Source: UBA1731 sp964567665 (lineage in GTDB: Bacteria; Verrucomicrobiota; Kiritimatiellia; RFP12; UBA1067). From it: 64,000 nucleotides of DNA. This document shows positions 51,471 to 60,509 of the stretch, in pieces. Each line of letters begins with the position of its first letter. Within the stretch, counting starts at the first letter, position 1. Under the pieces are notes generated by a model. The model was given only the letters and a program-made list of their open reading frames with translations, was not told where the DNA came from and ran no database searches. The stretch covers positions 23,862 through 87,861 of the forward strand of contig CAZMNN010000005.1 of NCBI GenBank assembly GCA_964567665.1, read 5' to 3'. The translations under genes were made by a program, and so were the position numbers.

Positions 51471-52487
51471 ATGCCAAACATTGACTGGAAAAATCTTGGA
51501 TTCGGCTTCTCGGACGTGAACTGCCACGTTCGCTACGTCTGGAAGGACGGCGCGTGGGGCGAAGCCCAGTTCGTGAAGGATCCTTACATAACGATGCACA
51601 TCGGGGCAAGCTGCCTCCACTACGGGCAGGAGTGCTTTGAGGGGATGAAGGCTTTCCGCCAGAAGGATGGCAAGGTCGTGATATTCCGTCCTGACGAGAA
51701 CGCCAGGCGGATGGCCCGCACCGCAGTGCGCACCGTAATGCCGCCGGTGCCGGAGGAGATGTTCATCGACGCCGCCGAAAAGGTCGTAAAGGCCAACATC
51801 GAGTTTGTGCCGCCGTACGGAACCGGCGGATCGCTCTATCTGCGTCCGCTTCTCATCGGCACTGGTCCGCAGATCGGCGTCGCGCCGGCGAAGGAGTACA
51901 CCTTCATGATCATGGTGATGCCGGTTGGAGCGTACTACAAGGGCGGACTCAAGCCCGTCCGCGCTGTGATCCTCGACGACTGGGATCGCGCCGCGCCGCA
52001 TGGCATGGGAGACGTGAAGGTCGGAGGAAACTACGCCGCTTCGCTCTTCGCCCATGAGAAGGCGAAGCATGACGGCTGGCCGGTGGAGCTGTATCTCGAC
52101 GCAAAGGAGCACAAGTACGTTGAGGAGTTCTCCACATCGAACTTCATCGGCATAAAGGCCGACGGGACGTATGTCACCCCCGACAGCCATTCCGTGCTGC
52201 CGTCTGTCACAAACATGTCACTGAAGCAGTGCGCCGCCGATCTTGGATGGAAGGTGGAGTGCCGTCAGGTTCCGTACGAGGAGATACGCGAGTTTGCGGA
52301 GGTCGCCGCGTGCGGCACGGCCGTGGTTGTGACGCCCGTATGGGAGATAACGCGGGGCGAAGAGGTAATCAAGATCAGCGAGCCGGACGCAGTCGGGTCG
52401 CACCTCCAGCAGCTTTTCGACATGGTGCAGGGCATCCAGTACGGTGTGCTGCCTGATGCGCATGGCTGGTGCCACGAGGTGAAGTAG
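51471..52487 (+). CDS. ilvE: branched-chain amino acid aminotransferase
   Basis: Class IV PLP aminotransferase (338 residues), final step of Val, Leu and Ile synthesis. MHIGASCLHYGQECFEGMKAFR, FRPDENARRMARTA, the PLP lysine Lys183 in GDVKVGGNYAAS, and EFSTSNFIGIKADG (glutamate contacting the PLP ring N) all match. The longer form, with FGFSDVNCHV at the start, is the eukaryote-like BCAT type. ilvD lies 4 kb downstream in a separate unit; ilvBNC and leuABCD are absent from the window. Confidence 0.95.
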   Translation: MPNIDWKNLGFGFSDVNCHVRYVWKDGAWGEAQFVKDPYITMHIGASCLHYGQECFEGMKAFRQKDGKVVIFRPDENARRMARTAVRTVMPPVPEEMFIDAAEKVVKANIEFVPPYGTGGSLYLRPLLIGTGPQIGVAPAKEYTFMIMVMPVGAYYKGGLKPVRAVILDDWDRAAPHGMGDVKVGGNYAASLFAHEKAKHDGWPVELYLDAKEHKYVEEFSTSNFIGIKADGTYVTPDSHSVLPSVTNMSLKQCAADLGWKVECRQVPYEEIREFAEVAACGTAVVVTPVWEITRGEEVIKISEPDAVGSHLQQLFDMVQGIQYGVLPDAHGWCHEVK

Positions 52488-52491
52488 CCCG

Positions 52492-52884
52492 ATGGCCGAG
52501 GAGACGGTGTCCGTGGCGGCGCTTGCCGAAGAGCGCCTCAAGCTCGAACGCGAAGCGTTTGAGCTTGAGCGGAGCCGTCTCGAATCCGCACGTGCAAGGG
52601 CTGAAGCGGAGCTTAAGGCCGCACGTGCGGGTCATCCGTTCCTCGTGTATGCGTCCGTCGCGCTGCTTGCGCTCGCGTCCTTCTCCGGCGGTATGTTGCT
52701 GGGCGTCTCCGTGAACGAAGGACGCCATCAGCGGCAGCGCGAAGCTCGTCTCAGGGATGCGCTTTCGCAGCTCGGCGGATTGACGGACGTGGCTGATGCC
52801 GCTGCGACGACAAATGCCGTATCGGTCAGGTCTGGTCAGAAGATCATGCAGGGGCGAAGCGTCTCCGTGGTTGTTCTCCAATGA
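52492..52884 (+). CDS. small coiled-coil membrane protein of unknown function
   Basis: A 130-residue protein: an N-terminal charged coiled coil (about 8-48, EERLKLEREAFELERSRLES), one transmembrane helix (about 52-73, VYASVALLALASFSGGMLLGV) and a basic then Ala/Thr-rich tail. It lies 4 bp after ilvE and overlaps the BatD-like gene by ATGA, so it is probably made with that protein and may be its membrane partner. I do not recognise the family. Confidence 0.7.
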   Translation: MAEETVSVAALAEERLKLEREAFELERSRLESARARAEAELKAARAGHPFLVYASVALLALASFSGGMLLGVSVNEGRHQRQREARLRDALSQLGGLTDVADAAATTNAVSVRSGQKIMQGRSVSVVVLQ

Positions 52885-55271
52885 ATCTTCGCCTCGCTCT
52901 GCTGACGGCGGCTTTGCCGCTTTTCGCCGCCGCGTTCACTCCGCAGGTCTCGCTCACCGTCACTCCGGACGACATTGTGCTTACGGAGTCTGCGGAGGCG
53001 GAGCTGCAGATTGTCACCCCTCGCCCCTTTCGTAGAAATCCGACCATAGCGGCGGATTTCATTCCGCAGGACGCCAGGCTCTCGATGGAAAGGGATCGCG
53101 TTTCTTTTGACGGGACGAACACGGCATGGCGGTATGTTGTAAAGATTCCCTTTACGCCGGACAGTCCCGGCGTGAGAACTTTGGGCCCGGTCACGGTCTC
53201 CGTGCCGACGCGCACCGATTTCTTCGGTTTTGTTTCACAGACTGCGGACTACCGCTCGGATACGGTGACGCTCAAGGTTGTTGCGCCGCCTGACAGGGAC
53301 GTCCCGAAATCGTATTGCGGCGCAATCTCCAGAAATCTGGAGGTTTCGGCGTCGCTGGATGCGAACGTATGCACCGCAGGGGATCCTTTGATCTTCACCT
53401 TGGAGATAGGCGGTGCGACGGATTTTTCGATGGTGTACGCGCCTCCCGTCAAGAGCGCTCTTCCATCCGGTTCTCCTTTCAGGCTTGACCTGGCCTCCCT
53501 CAAGACGGAGACGCTTGATGCGTCGAAGCGCTTCACGTGGCGCATACGGGCGCTGAAGGCCGGCACCGTTGAGTTTCCGTCAATTGATGTTTCGTATTTT
53601 GACATTGCATCCCGCACATATCGCACGGTAAGGACTGAGCCGATTCCGGTTCAGGTGAAGGCGGGAGAGCAGGCTGTGCTCGGAATGGCTGAAGCCATGG
53701 ACGATGATGATGCGTTTCCGATGCCGGACGGATTGGAAATCCCTTTCGCCGTCAGGAACTTTACGCTCAAGCACGCGCTTTCCCTTGCTTTCAGGGCTGA
53801 GACGGAGGCGGACTTCGCCGCTGCCGCCGAACGGTACGCCGCGTTTGTCGATGCCGTCGACGCAAGGCCAGCGGACGGTGTAGAGGATGGCGCTGATTTC
53901 ATGGCGACGCATCTTTCAAATCTCGGCGCTCTCTATATCATGGCAGACAGACCGAAGGAGGCGCTTGCCGCCTACAGAAGGGCGGAATGGACGTCCGGTG
54001 CGACTGCGGCGACAATGCGCGGCGTCAAGGCCGCCGTGGCGCGGATAAGGAACGATCCCCGTGCCGAGCTGCCGCTTCCGCGTCTGATGTTTCCGTTCTG
54101 GTTCAGGCTGTCGCTTTGGGGACGCATTGCGCTTGCGGTGTTTGGCGCAATCGGGATGGCGGCGCTGTTTGTCCTTGCGCTGAAGGCGGGCAGAAGACTC
54201 TCCGTGCTTGCGTTTGCTGTAGGTGTTGCCGGCGTTGCGCAGGCATGGCCGTTCGGCGGACGCAGCCCGTTCTCCGGAATGTTCGACGAAATGTCTTCAA
54301 TGCGCATGAACATCGGCGGGGACGTGTCGCCGATTAAGGCAGATGCCAGATTTATGTCAACTACGGCAATGGCGGGAGAGCCGGTCGATCTTGAAGTGAC
54401 GGTTGATCCTGGCTCCGTCCGCATTGAGCAGGGTTCTTTGAGGATAGGCTCCCCGAATCTGCCGGACGGATGCATCGCCGGTGGGCTTCGCGGCGATTTG
54501 CGGAACGTCTACCGGATGCGGATTACATTTCTCGAACCCGCGACGAATCGTCTTAAGATTGCCGTAAGCGGCGCGTATTCCGGAACGTACTGCGTGACGA
54601 ACGGCAACATGATTTCATCGGGGCGCGTCATGAACCAGCCATTCAAGGTCGTGGTCGAGACTTCGGACATTGTCGTGACTCCGCTTCCGGAGGATGGACG
54701 CCCCGCAGATTTCAGCGGTGCAATCGGAAACACGTTCAGGCTGAGCCAACGGCTGACACCGAACCGTGTTCACCCGGGCGATCTCGTCACTGCCGAATAC
54801 CGGCTGGACTTTGACGGCTACTGTCCATCGAATGCCGAAGTGAGGGTGGAGGGAATGCCCGCCGGATTCAAGGCGTATGACGTAAAGGAGACTGCCAGAG
54901 ACGCAAAATCCGTGACATGGAGCCAAGTTCTTGTGCCGCTCACGGCCGCCGCGACAAACTCTGCGCAGATTTCGTTCAGCTACTACAGCCTCCGCTCAAA
55001 ACGCTATGAGCGCGTCCGCTCCGGCCCTGCGGGACTTGTGTTCGTCTCCTCCGAGGCCGCATCCACGGAGAACACGAAGGTGATGGTGGATGCCGCAGGG
55101 AACAAAGCCGTCAAAACGCAGCCCGTTGTGCTTGCGTTGCGGTTTGCGCCCAGCGCAAAGTCGCCGGTGGTGCTGACGCTGCCGCCGGAGACTGAAGTGC
55201 GTGAGACAGGCAGGTTTGACGGCTGGCGGCGCGTTGAATCGGCGGATGGCGCCGGCTGGATCAAAGAGTGA
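52881..55271 (+). CDS. BatD-like membrane-anchored protein (oxygen tolerance family)
   Basis: A 796-residue protein with a signal peptide (about 1-18) and repeated Ig-like beta domains of the BatD type: FTPQVSLTVTPDDIVLTES at the start, YVVKIPFTPDSPGVRTLGPV, and again in the second half (LTPNRVHPGDLVTAEYRLDF). A TPR-like helical patch (about 300-385) precedes two hydrophobic segments (about 405-455). The C-terminus may be an SH3-like module (TLPPETEVRETGRFDGWRRV ... GWIKE). BatD usually acts with MoxR and BatA/B/C at the membrane, but none of these is in the window. Convergent with holA, 24 bp apart. Confidence 0.75.
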   Translation: MNLRLALLTAALPLFAAAFTPQVSLTVTPDDIVLTESAEAELQIVTPRPFRRNPTIAADFIPQDARLSMERDRVSFDGTNTAWRYVVKIPFTPDSPGVRTLGPVTVSVPTRTDFFGFVSQTADYRSDTVTLKVVAPPDRDVPKSYCGAISRNLEVSASLDANVCTAGDPLIFTLEIGGATDFSMVYAPPVKSALPSGSPFRLDLASLKTETLDASKRFTWRIRALKAGTVEFPSIDVSYFDIASRTYRTVRTEPIPVQVKAGEQAVLGMAEAMDDDDAFPMPDGLEIPFAVRNFTLKHALSLAFRAETEADFAAAAERYAAFVDAVDARPADGVEDGADFMATHLSNLGALYIMADRPKEALAAYRRAEWTSGATAATMRGVKAAVARIRNDPRAELPLPRLMFPFWFRLSLWGRIALAVFGAIGMAALFVLALKAGRRLSVLAFAVGVAGVAQAWPFGGRSPFSGMFDEMSSMRMNIGGDVSPIKADARFMSTTAMAGEPVDLEVTVDPGSVRIEQGSLRIGSPNLPDGCIAGGLRGDLRNVYRMRITFLEPATNRLKIAVSGAYSGTYCVTNGNMISSGRVMNQPFKVVVETSDIVVTPLPEDGRPADFSGAIGNTFRLSQRLTPNRVHPGDLVTAEYRLDFDGYCPSNAEVRVEGMPAGFKAYDVKETARDAKSVTWSQVLVPLTAAATNSAQISFSYYSLRSKRYERVRSGPAGLVFVSSEAASTENTKVMVDAAGNKAVKTQPVVLALRFAPSAKSPVVLTLPPETEVRETGRFDGWRRVESADGAGWIKE

Positions 55272-55295
55272 CCGGTTCGCCGTTTCGGATGCCGA

Positions 55296-56315
55296 TCAGC
55301 GTCTCGCGGCAGATCTGGCGATCGTGCGCAGAATCTCCATCTCCACGTATTCCGCCGCAGGCTGCGAGGACACGAGCTTTTCGCGCAGAGTGAACATCCT
55401 GTATCGGGCAAGGCGCAGTTCCGTGAGCGTGAACGCCGCCGCTGCCGCTGCGTTCTTGCGCGATTTGAAATCGTTTCCGCCGCCACCCGCCTTGGCCACG
55501 ATGAGATCGCGGAACCAGCGTTCTACGACTGTCGCAACCATGATCGGCCATCCGGCATCGCCCTGGAAGTTCCGCAGAACGCCGAGCGTACGCGCCGCGT
55601 TCCTTGATGCAAGGGCATCCGTCAACGCCCATATCTCCGTCTCGTCGCCGCCGGCTGACGTCACCTCCGCAATGTCGTCCGCCGTGACGGCATGGTTGTC
55701 TTCGCCGAGATACGTGCGCATCTTTGCCAGTTCAGACGCCATCGTGCGCGTGTCTGTGCCGGTCTTTGCGACGAATGCGCGGTCTTCTCCCGGCGCAAAC
55801 GTGATGTTTTCCGCCGCAGCGAGCGAGGCGAGCCGTTCGAGCGCCGCCGCCGTCCGCTTGTCCGAACGATCCGGCACGGAACGGATCCTCACGTCGGCGA
55901 TGGCGCCCATCCGTTTCGCGAAGATGGACGTTGCGAGGAGTTTCGTGGCAGTTATCACGAGGAACTGGTTCGGCGGAAGGGGCGTCTTGGCGAGCGTGTC
56001 GGCAAAACGCTCCAGGGCGTCCTTTACGTCTGCGGAGATCCTGTCGCCGCGTCCGCCGCCCGGAAGGAACGTCACGCCTTTCCACCAAGTCAGCTTCACC
56101 GGGTCGAGAAAGGGCGGCGTCTGCACCGAGGCGAGACATTCGCGGATGGACGCAAGCTGCGTCTCTGCGTTCTGGGCATCGCCAGAAACCGTTTCGACCG
56201 CGCTGCTGCGGAGGTCTTCTGGAACGCGCCTTTCGATCTCCGCCTTGGTCTCGATTTCGGCCGCGTATTCGTCGTCGCCGACGATCAGGACTGTGTTTTT
56301 CGTCTCGTTTGCCAT
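55296..56315 (-). CDS. holA: DNA polymerase III delta subunit
   Basis: Clamp-loader subunit that opens the beta clamp, 339 residues. Domain I begins with VLIVGDDEYAAE and is followed by LDPVKLTWWKGVTFLPGG, the low-conservation AAA+ core with KRTAAALERLASLAAAENITF, and the C-terminal collar helices (TEIWALTDALASRNAARTLGVLRNF). Sequence identity is low, as is usual for delta, but the order fits. ATG 56315 lies 11 bp after a TATAAT, so its leader is very short. It is divergent from ilvD. Confidence 0.85.
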   Translation of the reverse strand: MANETKNTVLIVGDDEYAAEIETKAEIERRVPEDLRSSAVETVSGDAQNAETQLASIRECLASVQTPPFLDPVKLTWWKGVTFLPGGGRGDRISADVKDALERFADTLAKTPLPPNQFLVITATKLLATSIFAKRMGAIADVRIRSVPDRSDKRTAAALERLASLAAAENITFAPGEDRAFVAKTGTDTRTMASELAKMRTYLGEDNHAVTADDIAEVTSAGGDETEIWALTDALASRNAARTLGVLRNFQGDAGWPIMVATVVERWFRDLIVAKAGGGGNDFKSRKNAAAAAAFTLTELRLARYRMFTLREKLVSSQPAAEYVEMEILRTIARSAARR

Positions 56316-56326
56316 ATGCGCACGGT

Positions 56327-56335
56327 ATTATATCA
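56327..56335 (-). promoter_or_regulatory. extended -10 promoter of holA
   Basis: Minus strand TATAAT (56327-56332) preceded by TGA. It faces away from the ilvD promoter; the two -10 boxes are 36 bp apart. Confidence 0.65.
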
Positions 56336-56365
56336 CGGAAGCCGATGTATGCGCTTTCCCGGATA

Positions 56366-56374
56366 TGGTATAAT
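56366..56374 (+). promoter_or_regulatory. extended -10 promoter of ilvD-argC-rdgB
   Basis: TATAAT at 56369-56374 preceded by TGG. The leader is about 68 nt and ends in AAAGGAG before ATG 56449. Confidence 0.65.
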
Positions 56375-56448
56375 CCGTGCGCAAAGGCTTTGCAGGATGC
56401 AGATGGCGGAACGCCGCCGCTGCGCACGGAAAAGAAAAGGAGTTATAC

Positions 56449-58119
56449 ATGGTTTCCGATCAGGTGAAAAAAGGCAAGGAACGCGCACCGCACAGGTCAC
56501 TTCTGTTCGCGACAGGCATGAAGCGCACGGACATGAAAAAGCCGTTCATCGGCATATGCAACTCGTATGAGAGCTTTGTGCCGGGACACTGCCACCTCAA
56601 CAAGGTCGGGGAGTTCCTCAAGAAGTGCGTGATCGAGGCCGGCGGCGTTCCGATGGAGTTCAACACGATAGCGGTGTGCGACGGAATCGCCATGGCGCAC
56701 CGAGGCATGAAGTATTCGCTTCCGAGCCGCGAGCTTATCGCGGACAGCGTAGAGACGGTTGCGCGGGCGCACTGCTTCGATGCGATGATCTGCGTCCCGA
56801 ACTGCGACAAGATAGTCCCCGGAATGCTGCTGGGGGCGTTGCGCGTGAACGTGCCGACGATCTTTGCGTCAGGCGGGCCGATGGCGCCGGGCCGCAATCC
56901 GCTCACCGGCGGAGACTCGGATCTCAATACCGTGTTCGAGGGCGTTGGCGCCGAGAACGCCGGCAAAATCTCGGCGAAGGAGCTTGAGAAGATTGAGGAG
57001 ACGTCGTGTCCGGGATGCGGCTCCTGCTCCGGGATGTTCACCGCGAACTCGATGAACTGCCTCTACGAAGCACTTGGTCTCGCCCTGCCGGGCAACGGCA
57101 CGATACTGGCGATAGATCCGAAGCGTCAGGACATGTACAGGCTGGCGGCGAAACGCATTGTGCAGATGGCGAAGAGGGGCGGCCCCACGCCACGCGACCT
57201 TGTGACGCCGAAGTCGCTCGACAATGCGTTGACGCTCGACATGGCGATGGGCGGTTCGACCAACACCGTGCTGCATACGCTTGCGATTGCGCGGGAGGCG
57301 GGCGTTGACTTCACGCTTGAGCGCATGAACGCGCTTTCCGCCCGGACGCCGTACATCTGCAAGCTTGCGCCGAGCGGACACTACCACGTGTCCGACCTCG
57401 ACCGCGCCGGCGGCATAATGGCGATACTTAAGCGTCTTCCGAAATCACTGCTTCACATGGAGTGTCCGACGGTCAGCGGCAAGAGCATCGGGCAGCTCGT
57501 CAAGGCGGCGAAGATATCCGATGACGACGTGATCCGCACACTCGACAACGCATACTCGAAGGATGGCGGGCTTGCCGTGCTTTGGGGCAATCTTGCAACT
57601 GGCGGCGCGGTCGTGAAGAAGGGGGGCGTCGCTCCTTCGATGATGAACTTCACAGGCAAGGCGATATGCTTCGATTCGCAGGAGGAGGCGTGTGCGGGGA
57701 TTCTTGGCGGCAAGGTGAAGCCCGGACACGTTGTCGTAATCCGCTACGAAGGCCCGAAGGGCGGTCCCGGAATGCAGGAGATGCTTGCGCCGACGAGCTA
57801 CATCATCGGTGCGGGGCTTGGCGAATCGGTTGCGCTCATAACCGACGGACGTTTCTCCGGGGCGACGCACGGCGCCTGCGTGGGACACGTCTCGCCGGAG
57901 GCGGCCGAGGGCGGGCTTATCGGACTTCTGAAGAACGGCGACAGCATCACCATTGACATCCCCAACCGCTCAATCAGCGCAAAGCTGTCGAAATCTGAGA
58001 TTGCCGCCCGCGCAAGGAAGGCGAAGAAGTGGACACCCCGCATCAAGGGCGGTTGGCTTGAACGCTACTCGCGCTTTGTCGGCAACGCCTCGACGGGCGC
58101 ATCGCTTGTCTGCGACTGA
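56449..58119 (+). CDS. ilvD: dihydroxy-acid dehydratase
   Basis: Fe-S dehydratase for the third step of Val/Ile synthesis, 556 residues. Candidate cluster cysteines are Cys37 (IGICNS), Cys119 (PNCDK) and Cys193 (CPGCGSCSGM); LDMAMGGSTNTVLH, YEGPKGGPGMQEM and DGRFSGATHG are diagnostic. ATG 56449 is chosen for AAAGGAG; the longer frame reaches into the 5' leader. It is followed 20 bp later by argC with GGAGG, so branched-chain and arginine synthesis genes share an operon with a nucleotide-pool enzyme. Confidence 0.96.
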   Translation: MVSDQVKKGKERAPHRSLLFATGMKRTDMKKPFIGICNSYESFVPGHCHLNKVGEFLKKCVIEAGGVPMEFNTIAVCDGIAMAHRGMKYSLPSRELIADSVETVARAHCFDAMICVPNCDKIVPGMLLGALRVNVPTIFASGGPMAPGRNPLTGGDSDLNTVFEGVGAENAGKISAKELEKIEETSCPGCGSCSGMFTANSMNCLYEALGLALPGNGTILAIDPKRQDMYRLAAKRIVQMAKRGGPTPRDLVTPKSLDNALTLDMAMGGSTNTVLHTLAIAREAGVDFTLERMNALSARTPYICKLAPSGHYHVSDLDRAGGIMAILKRLPKSLLHMECPTVSGKSIGQLVKAAKISDDDVIRTLDNAYSKDGGLAVLWGNLATGGAVVKKGGVAPSMMNFTGKAICFDSQEEACAGILGGKVKPGHVVVIRYEGPKGGPGMQEMLAPTSYIIGAGLGESVALITDGRFSGATHGACVGHVSPEAAEGGLIGLLKNGDSITIDIPNRSISAKLSKSEIAARARKAKKWTPRIKGGWLERYSRFVGNASTGASLVCD

Positions 58120-58139
58120 ATGGACAGGAGGACAACGGA

Positions 58140-59063
58140 ATGAAGAAGGTTTTCATAGACGGCTCCGCCGGAACCACCGGACTGCGAATACGCGAGCGTC
58201 TCTCAAGTCGCAGCGACCTTGAGGTGCTGACCCTTGCGGAGGAGATCAGGAAGGATGTCGAGGCCCGCCGGGCCGCACTGAATGCCGCCGACGTTGCGTT
58301 TCTGTGCCTTCCTGATGCGGCGGCAATCGAAGCGGTCTCGCTTGTGGACAATCCGGATACGGTGATCATCGACACATCCACTGCGCACAGGACGGCTGAT
58401 GGATGGGAATACGGCTTCCCAGAACTTTCTGACCGGCGGGAGCGCATCGCGAAGGCGAAGCGCATAGCCAATCCCGGATGCCACGCCACCGGGTTCATAG
58501 CGTTGGTGGAGCCGCTTGTCCGCGCAGGGCTTCTTTCGGGCGATGCCGCCCTGATGGCTTTTTCGCTCACCGGATATTCCGGCGGCGGCAAGAAGATGAT
58601 CGCCCAGTACGAGGAGATGCGCGGCGAGGAGCTTTTCCTCGGCGGCAGGCAGTATGCCCTTGGACAGACGCACAAGCATCTCCCGGAGATCGTCAAGCTT
58701 TGCGGACTTTCGGCGGCGCCGGCGTTCTGTCCCGTCGTAGTGCCGCACTACTCCGGCATGGAGACGACGGTGCCGGTGTTCGCGAAGGATTTGAACGGCA
58801 CGATTGATGACGTGAAGCGCACATACCGCGAAACGTATGCAAACGGTCTCGTGCGATTTGTCGAGGCCGCCGATGAGGATGGATTCCTGTCGTCGGCGAA
58901 GCTGAGCGGACGCGATACGCTTGAGGTTTCGGTGTACGGCAACGGCGACCGCATCATTCTCGTTTCGCGTTTCGACAATCTTGGCAAAGGGGCTTCCGGC
59001 GCCGCGATACAGAACATGAACATCGTGCTTGGCGTCGCCGAAGATACGGGGCTTTCCGTATGA
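58140..59063 (+). CDS. argC: N-acetyl-gamma-glutamyl-phosphate reductase, type 2
   Basis: NADPH-dependent reductase of arginine synthesis, 307 residues, the length of the shorter type 2 enzymes. FIDGSAGTTGLRIRERL is the nucleotide motif, the catalytic Cys114 lies in NPGCHATG, and YSGGGKKMI, HKHLPEI and VVVPHYSGMETTVPV follow. The other arg genes are not in the window. It overlaps rdgB by 4 bp. Confidence 0.95.
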   Translation: MKKVFIDGSAGTTGLRIRERLSSRSDLEVLTLAEEIRKDVEARRAALNAADVAFLCLPDAAAIEAVSLVDNPDTVIIDTSTAHRTADGWEYGFPELSDRRERIAKAKRIANPGCHATGFIALVEPLVRAGLLSGDAALMAFSLTGYSGGGKKMIAQYEEMRGEELFLGGRQYALGQTHKHLPEIVKLCGLSAAPAFCPVVVPHYSGMETTVPVFAKDLNGTIDDVKRTYRETYANGLVRFVEAADEDGFLSSAKLSGRDTLEVSVYGNGDRIILVSRFDNLGKGASGAAIQNMNIVLGVAEDTGLSV

Positions 59064-59656
59064 TGCAGATATACGCGGCAACGCACAACGCCAACAAGCT
59101 TCGCGAAATAGGCGAAATCCTGCCGGGCTTCTCCGTCCATGCCGAAGATCCGGATGTTGAGGAGACCGCTCCGGATTTTGCCGGGAATGCGCTCATCAAA
59201 GCGCGGGCGGTTGCGGCGGCGCATCGCGGATGTTGGGTCATGGCCGACGATTCCGGCCTTGAGGTCGATGCCCTTGGCGGAGAGCCTGGCGTACGCAGTG
59301 CGCGCTACGCGGGAGAGCCGTCAGACACCTCGGCAAACAATGCCCTGCTTCTCAGGAATCTTGAAGGTGTGGCGGATCGTCGTGCCCACTTCACCTGTTG
59401 CGTTGCGCTCATAGATCCGGATGGCGGCGAGCATACGGTGTTCGGACGCTGCTACGGGACGATCTCGCTTGCGGCGTCCGGCGCTGGCGGTTTCGGGTAT
59501 GATCCGCTCTTCGTTCCGGACGGGCACACCCGCTCCTTTGCTGAACTCACCGCCGCAGAGAAGAACGCGATTTCTCACCGTGGACGCGCACTGGCCGAGA
59601 TGAAGCGGCTCGTTGACGGTTTGACGGAAAAGGGGATGTCGGCTACTGCTCGATGA
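59060..59656 (+). CDS. rdgB: XTP/dITP diphosphatase (non-canonical purine NTP pyrophosphatase)
   Basis: House-cleaning Ham1/RdgB enzyme, 198 residues, that removes XTP, ITP and dITP. ATHNANKLREIGEIL, EETAPDFAGNALIKARA, ADDSGLEVDALGGEPGVRSARYAG (metal-binding acidic pair) and FGYDPLF with SHRGRAL are all conserved. ATG 59060 overlaps argC; ATG 59063 is also possible. Its 3' end overlaps the convergent L,D-transpeptidase gene by 14 bp. Confidence 0.95.
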   Translation: MMQIYAATHNANKLREIGEILPGFSVHAEDPDVEETAPDFAGNALIKARAVAAAHRGCWVMADDSGLEVDALGGEPGVRSARYAGEPSDTSANNALLLRNLEGVADRRAHFTCCVALIDPDGGEHTVFGRCYGTISLAASGAGGFGYDPLFVPDGHTRSFAELTAAEKNAISHRGRALAEMKRLVDGLTEKGMSATAR

Positions 59657-60497
59657 CCACGCGGGTTCCTGGCTTCACGAGTTCGTAGAGCCTTTCCGCG
59701 TTCCAGTTCGCAAGCCGGAAGCATCCGCGTGATTCCGCCCGCCCGATGCGTTCCGGCGCGGGCGAGCCGTGTATGCCGTATCCGGGTATGGTGAGACCGA
59801 GCCATACGGTGCCGACCGGGTTGTTCGGCCCCGGCGGAAATATGTGCCGTGCGGTTTTTTCGCCATTGCGCACCGTCGCCGGGGTGTAGGTGTAGTTGGG
59901 GTTCGGAATCTGCGTCACAATCTTGACTTCTCCCGGTGGCGGACGCTTTGCCTTGTCTTTGGCGATGGAGCACGGAAACACCCCCATCGGCCGACCTTTT
60001 GCGTCGACCGCCGTCACGGTGAACCGGGAGAGCGAGACTTTGATGATTGATGCCTTTCCGCCCATTGCCGCAGGAGACACCTCAGGGATCTTGATCTTTG
60101 TGCCGACCGGGACGTCAGTCCACGCAATGTTTGGGTTCAGCCGTTTGAGCGTCACTTCGGTGACGTGTCCGCGTTCGGCGAACATTTCTTTTATCGATTC
60201 GTATCCCATGCGCTTCAGCGACGCCTTCTTCGACGGGTCTTCCGGAATCTTCACGAGGGATGCAATGTCATCCGCAGTCACCTCCACCATCGTGAAGAGT
60301 TCCGGTTCGTCAGGGAAATATCTGCGGAACGCCAGTCCTTCCTCATCCTTCCTTGGAGCGGGAAGTCCGCTTGCCGCACAGTATGCGGCAAGGGCGGCGT
60401 GGGTCTTTGCGCCCATCTGCCCATCCATGGCGTTCGGCGAAAAGCCGCGCCGGTCGAGGCATATCTGCAGCGCGAGTATCGCGAGGAATGTCGACAT
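59643..60497 (-). CDS. L,D-transpeptidase (YkuD) with peptidoglycan-binding and LysM-like regions
   Basis: A 284-residue cell-wall cross-linking enzyme candidate. An N-terminal peptidoglycan-binding-type segment (about 5-45, LALQICLDRRGFSPNAMDGQMG) and a middle LysM-like stretch (TEVTLKRLNPNIAWTDVPVGTKIKIPE) precede the YkuD domain (about 150-284) with His243 (IHGSPAP) and catalytic Cys259 (SRGCFRL). No signal peptide is evident from the chosen ATG 60497, which is odd for an extracytoplasmic enzyme; an upstream start would lie inside hisC. It follows hisC by 12 bp. Confidence 0.88.
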   Translation of the reverse strand: MSTFLAILALQICLDRRGFSPNAMDGQMGAKTHAALAAYCAASGLPAPRKDEEGLAFRRYFPDEPELFTMVEVTADDIASLVKIPEDPSKKASLKRMGYESIKEMFAERGHVTEVTLKRLNPNIAWTDVPVGTKIKIPEVSPAAMGGKASIIKVSLSRFTVTAVDAKGRPMGVFPCSIAKDKAKRPPPGEVKIVTQIPNPNYTYTPATVRNGEKTARHIFPPGPNNPVGTVWLGLTIPGYGIHGSPAPERIGRAESRGCFRLANWNAERLYELVKPGTRVVIEQ

Positions 60498-60509
60498 TGG
60501 AGATGCGGA

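Noticed and set aside
49327..51609. A 760-codon open frame on the minus strand opposite ileS
   Set aside because: Antisense shadow of ileS with low-complexity R/H/V-rich translation and no family motifs.
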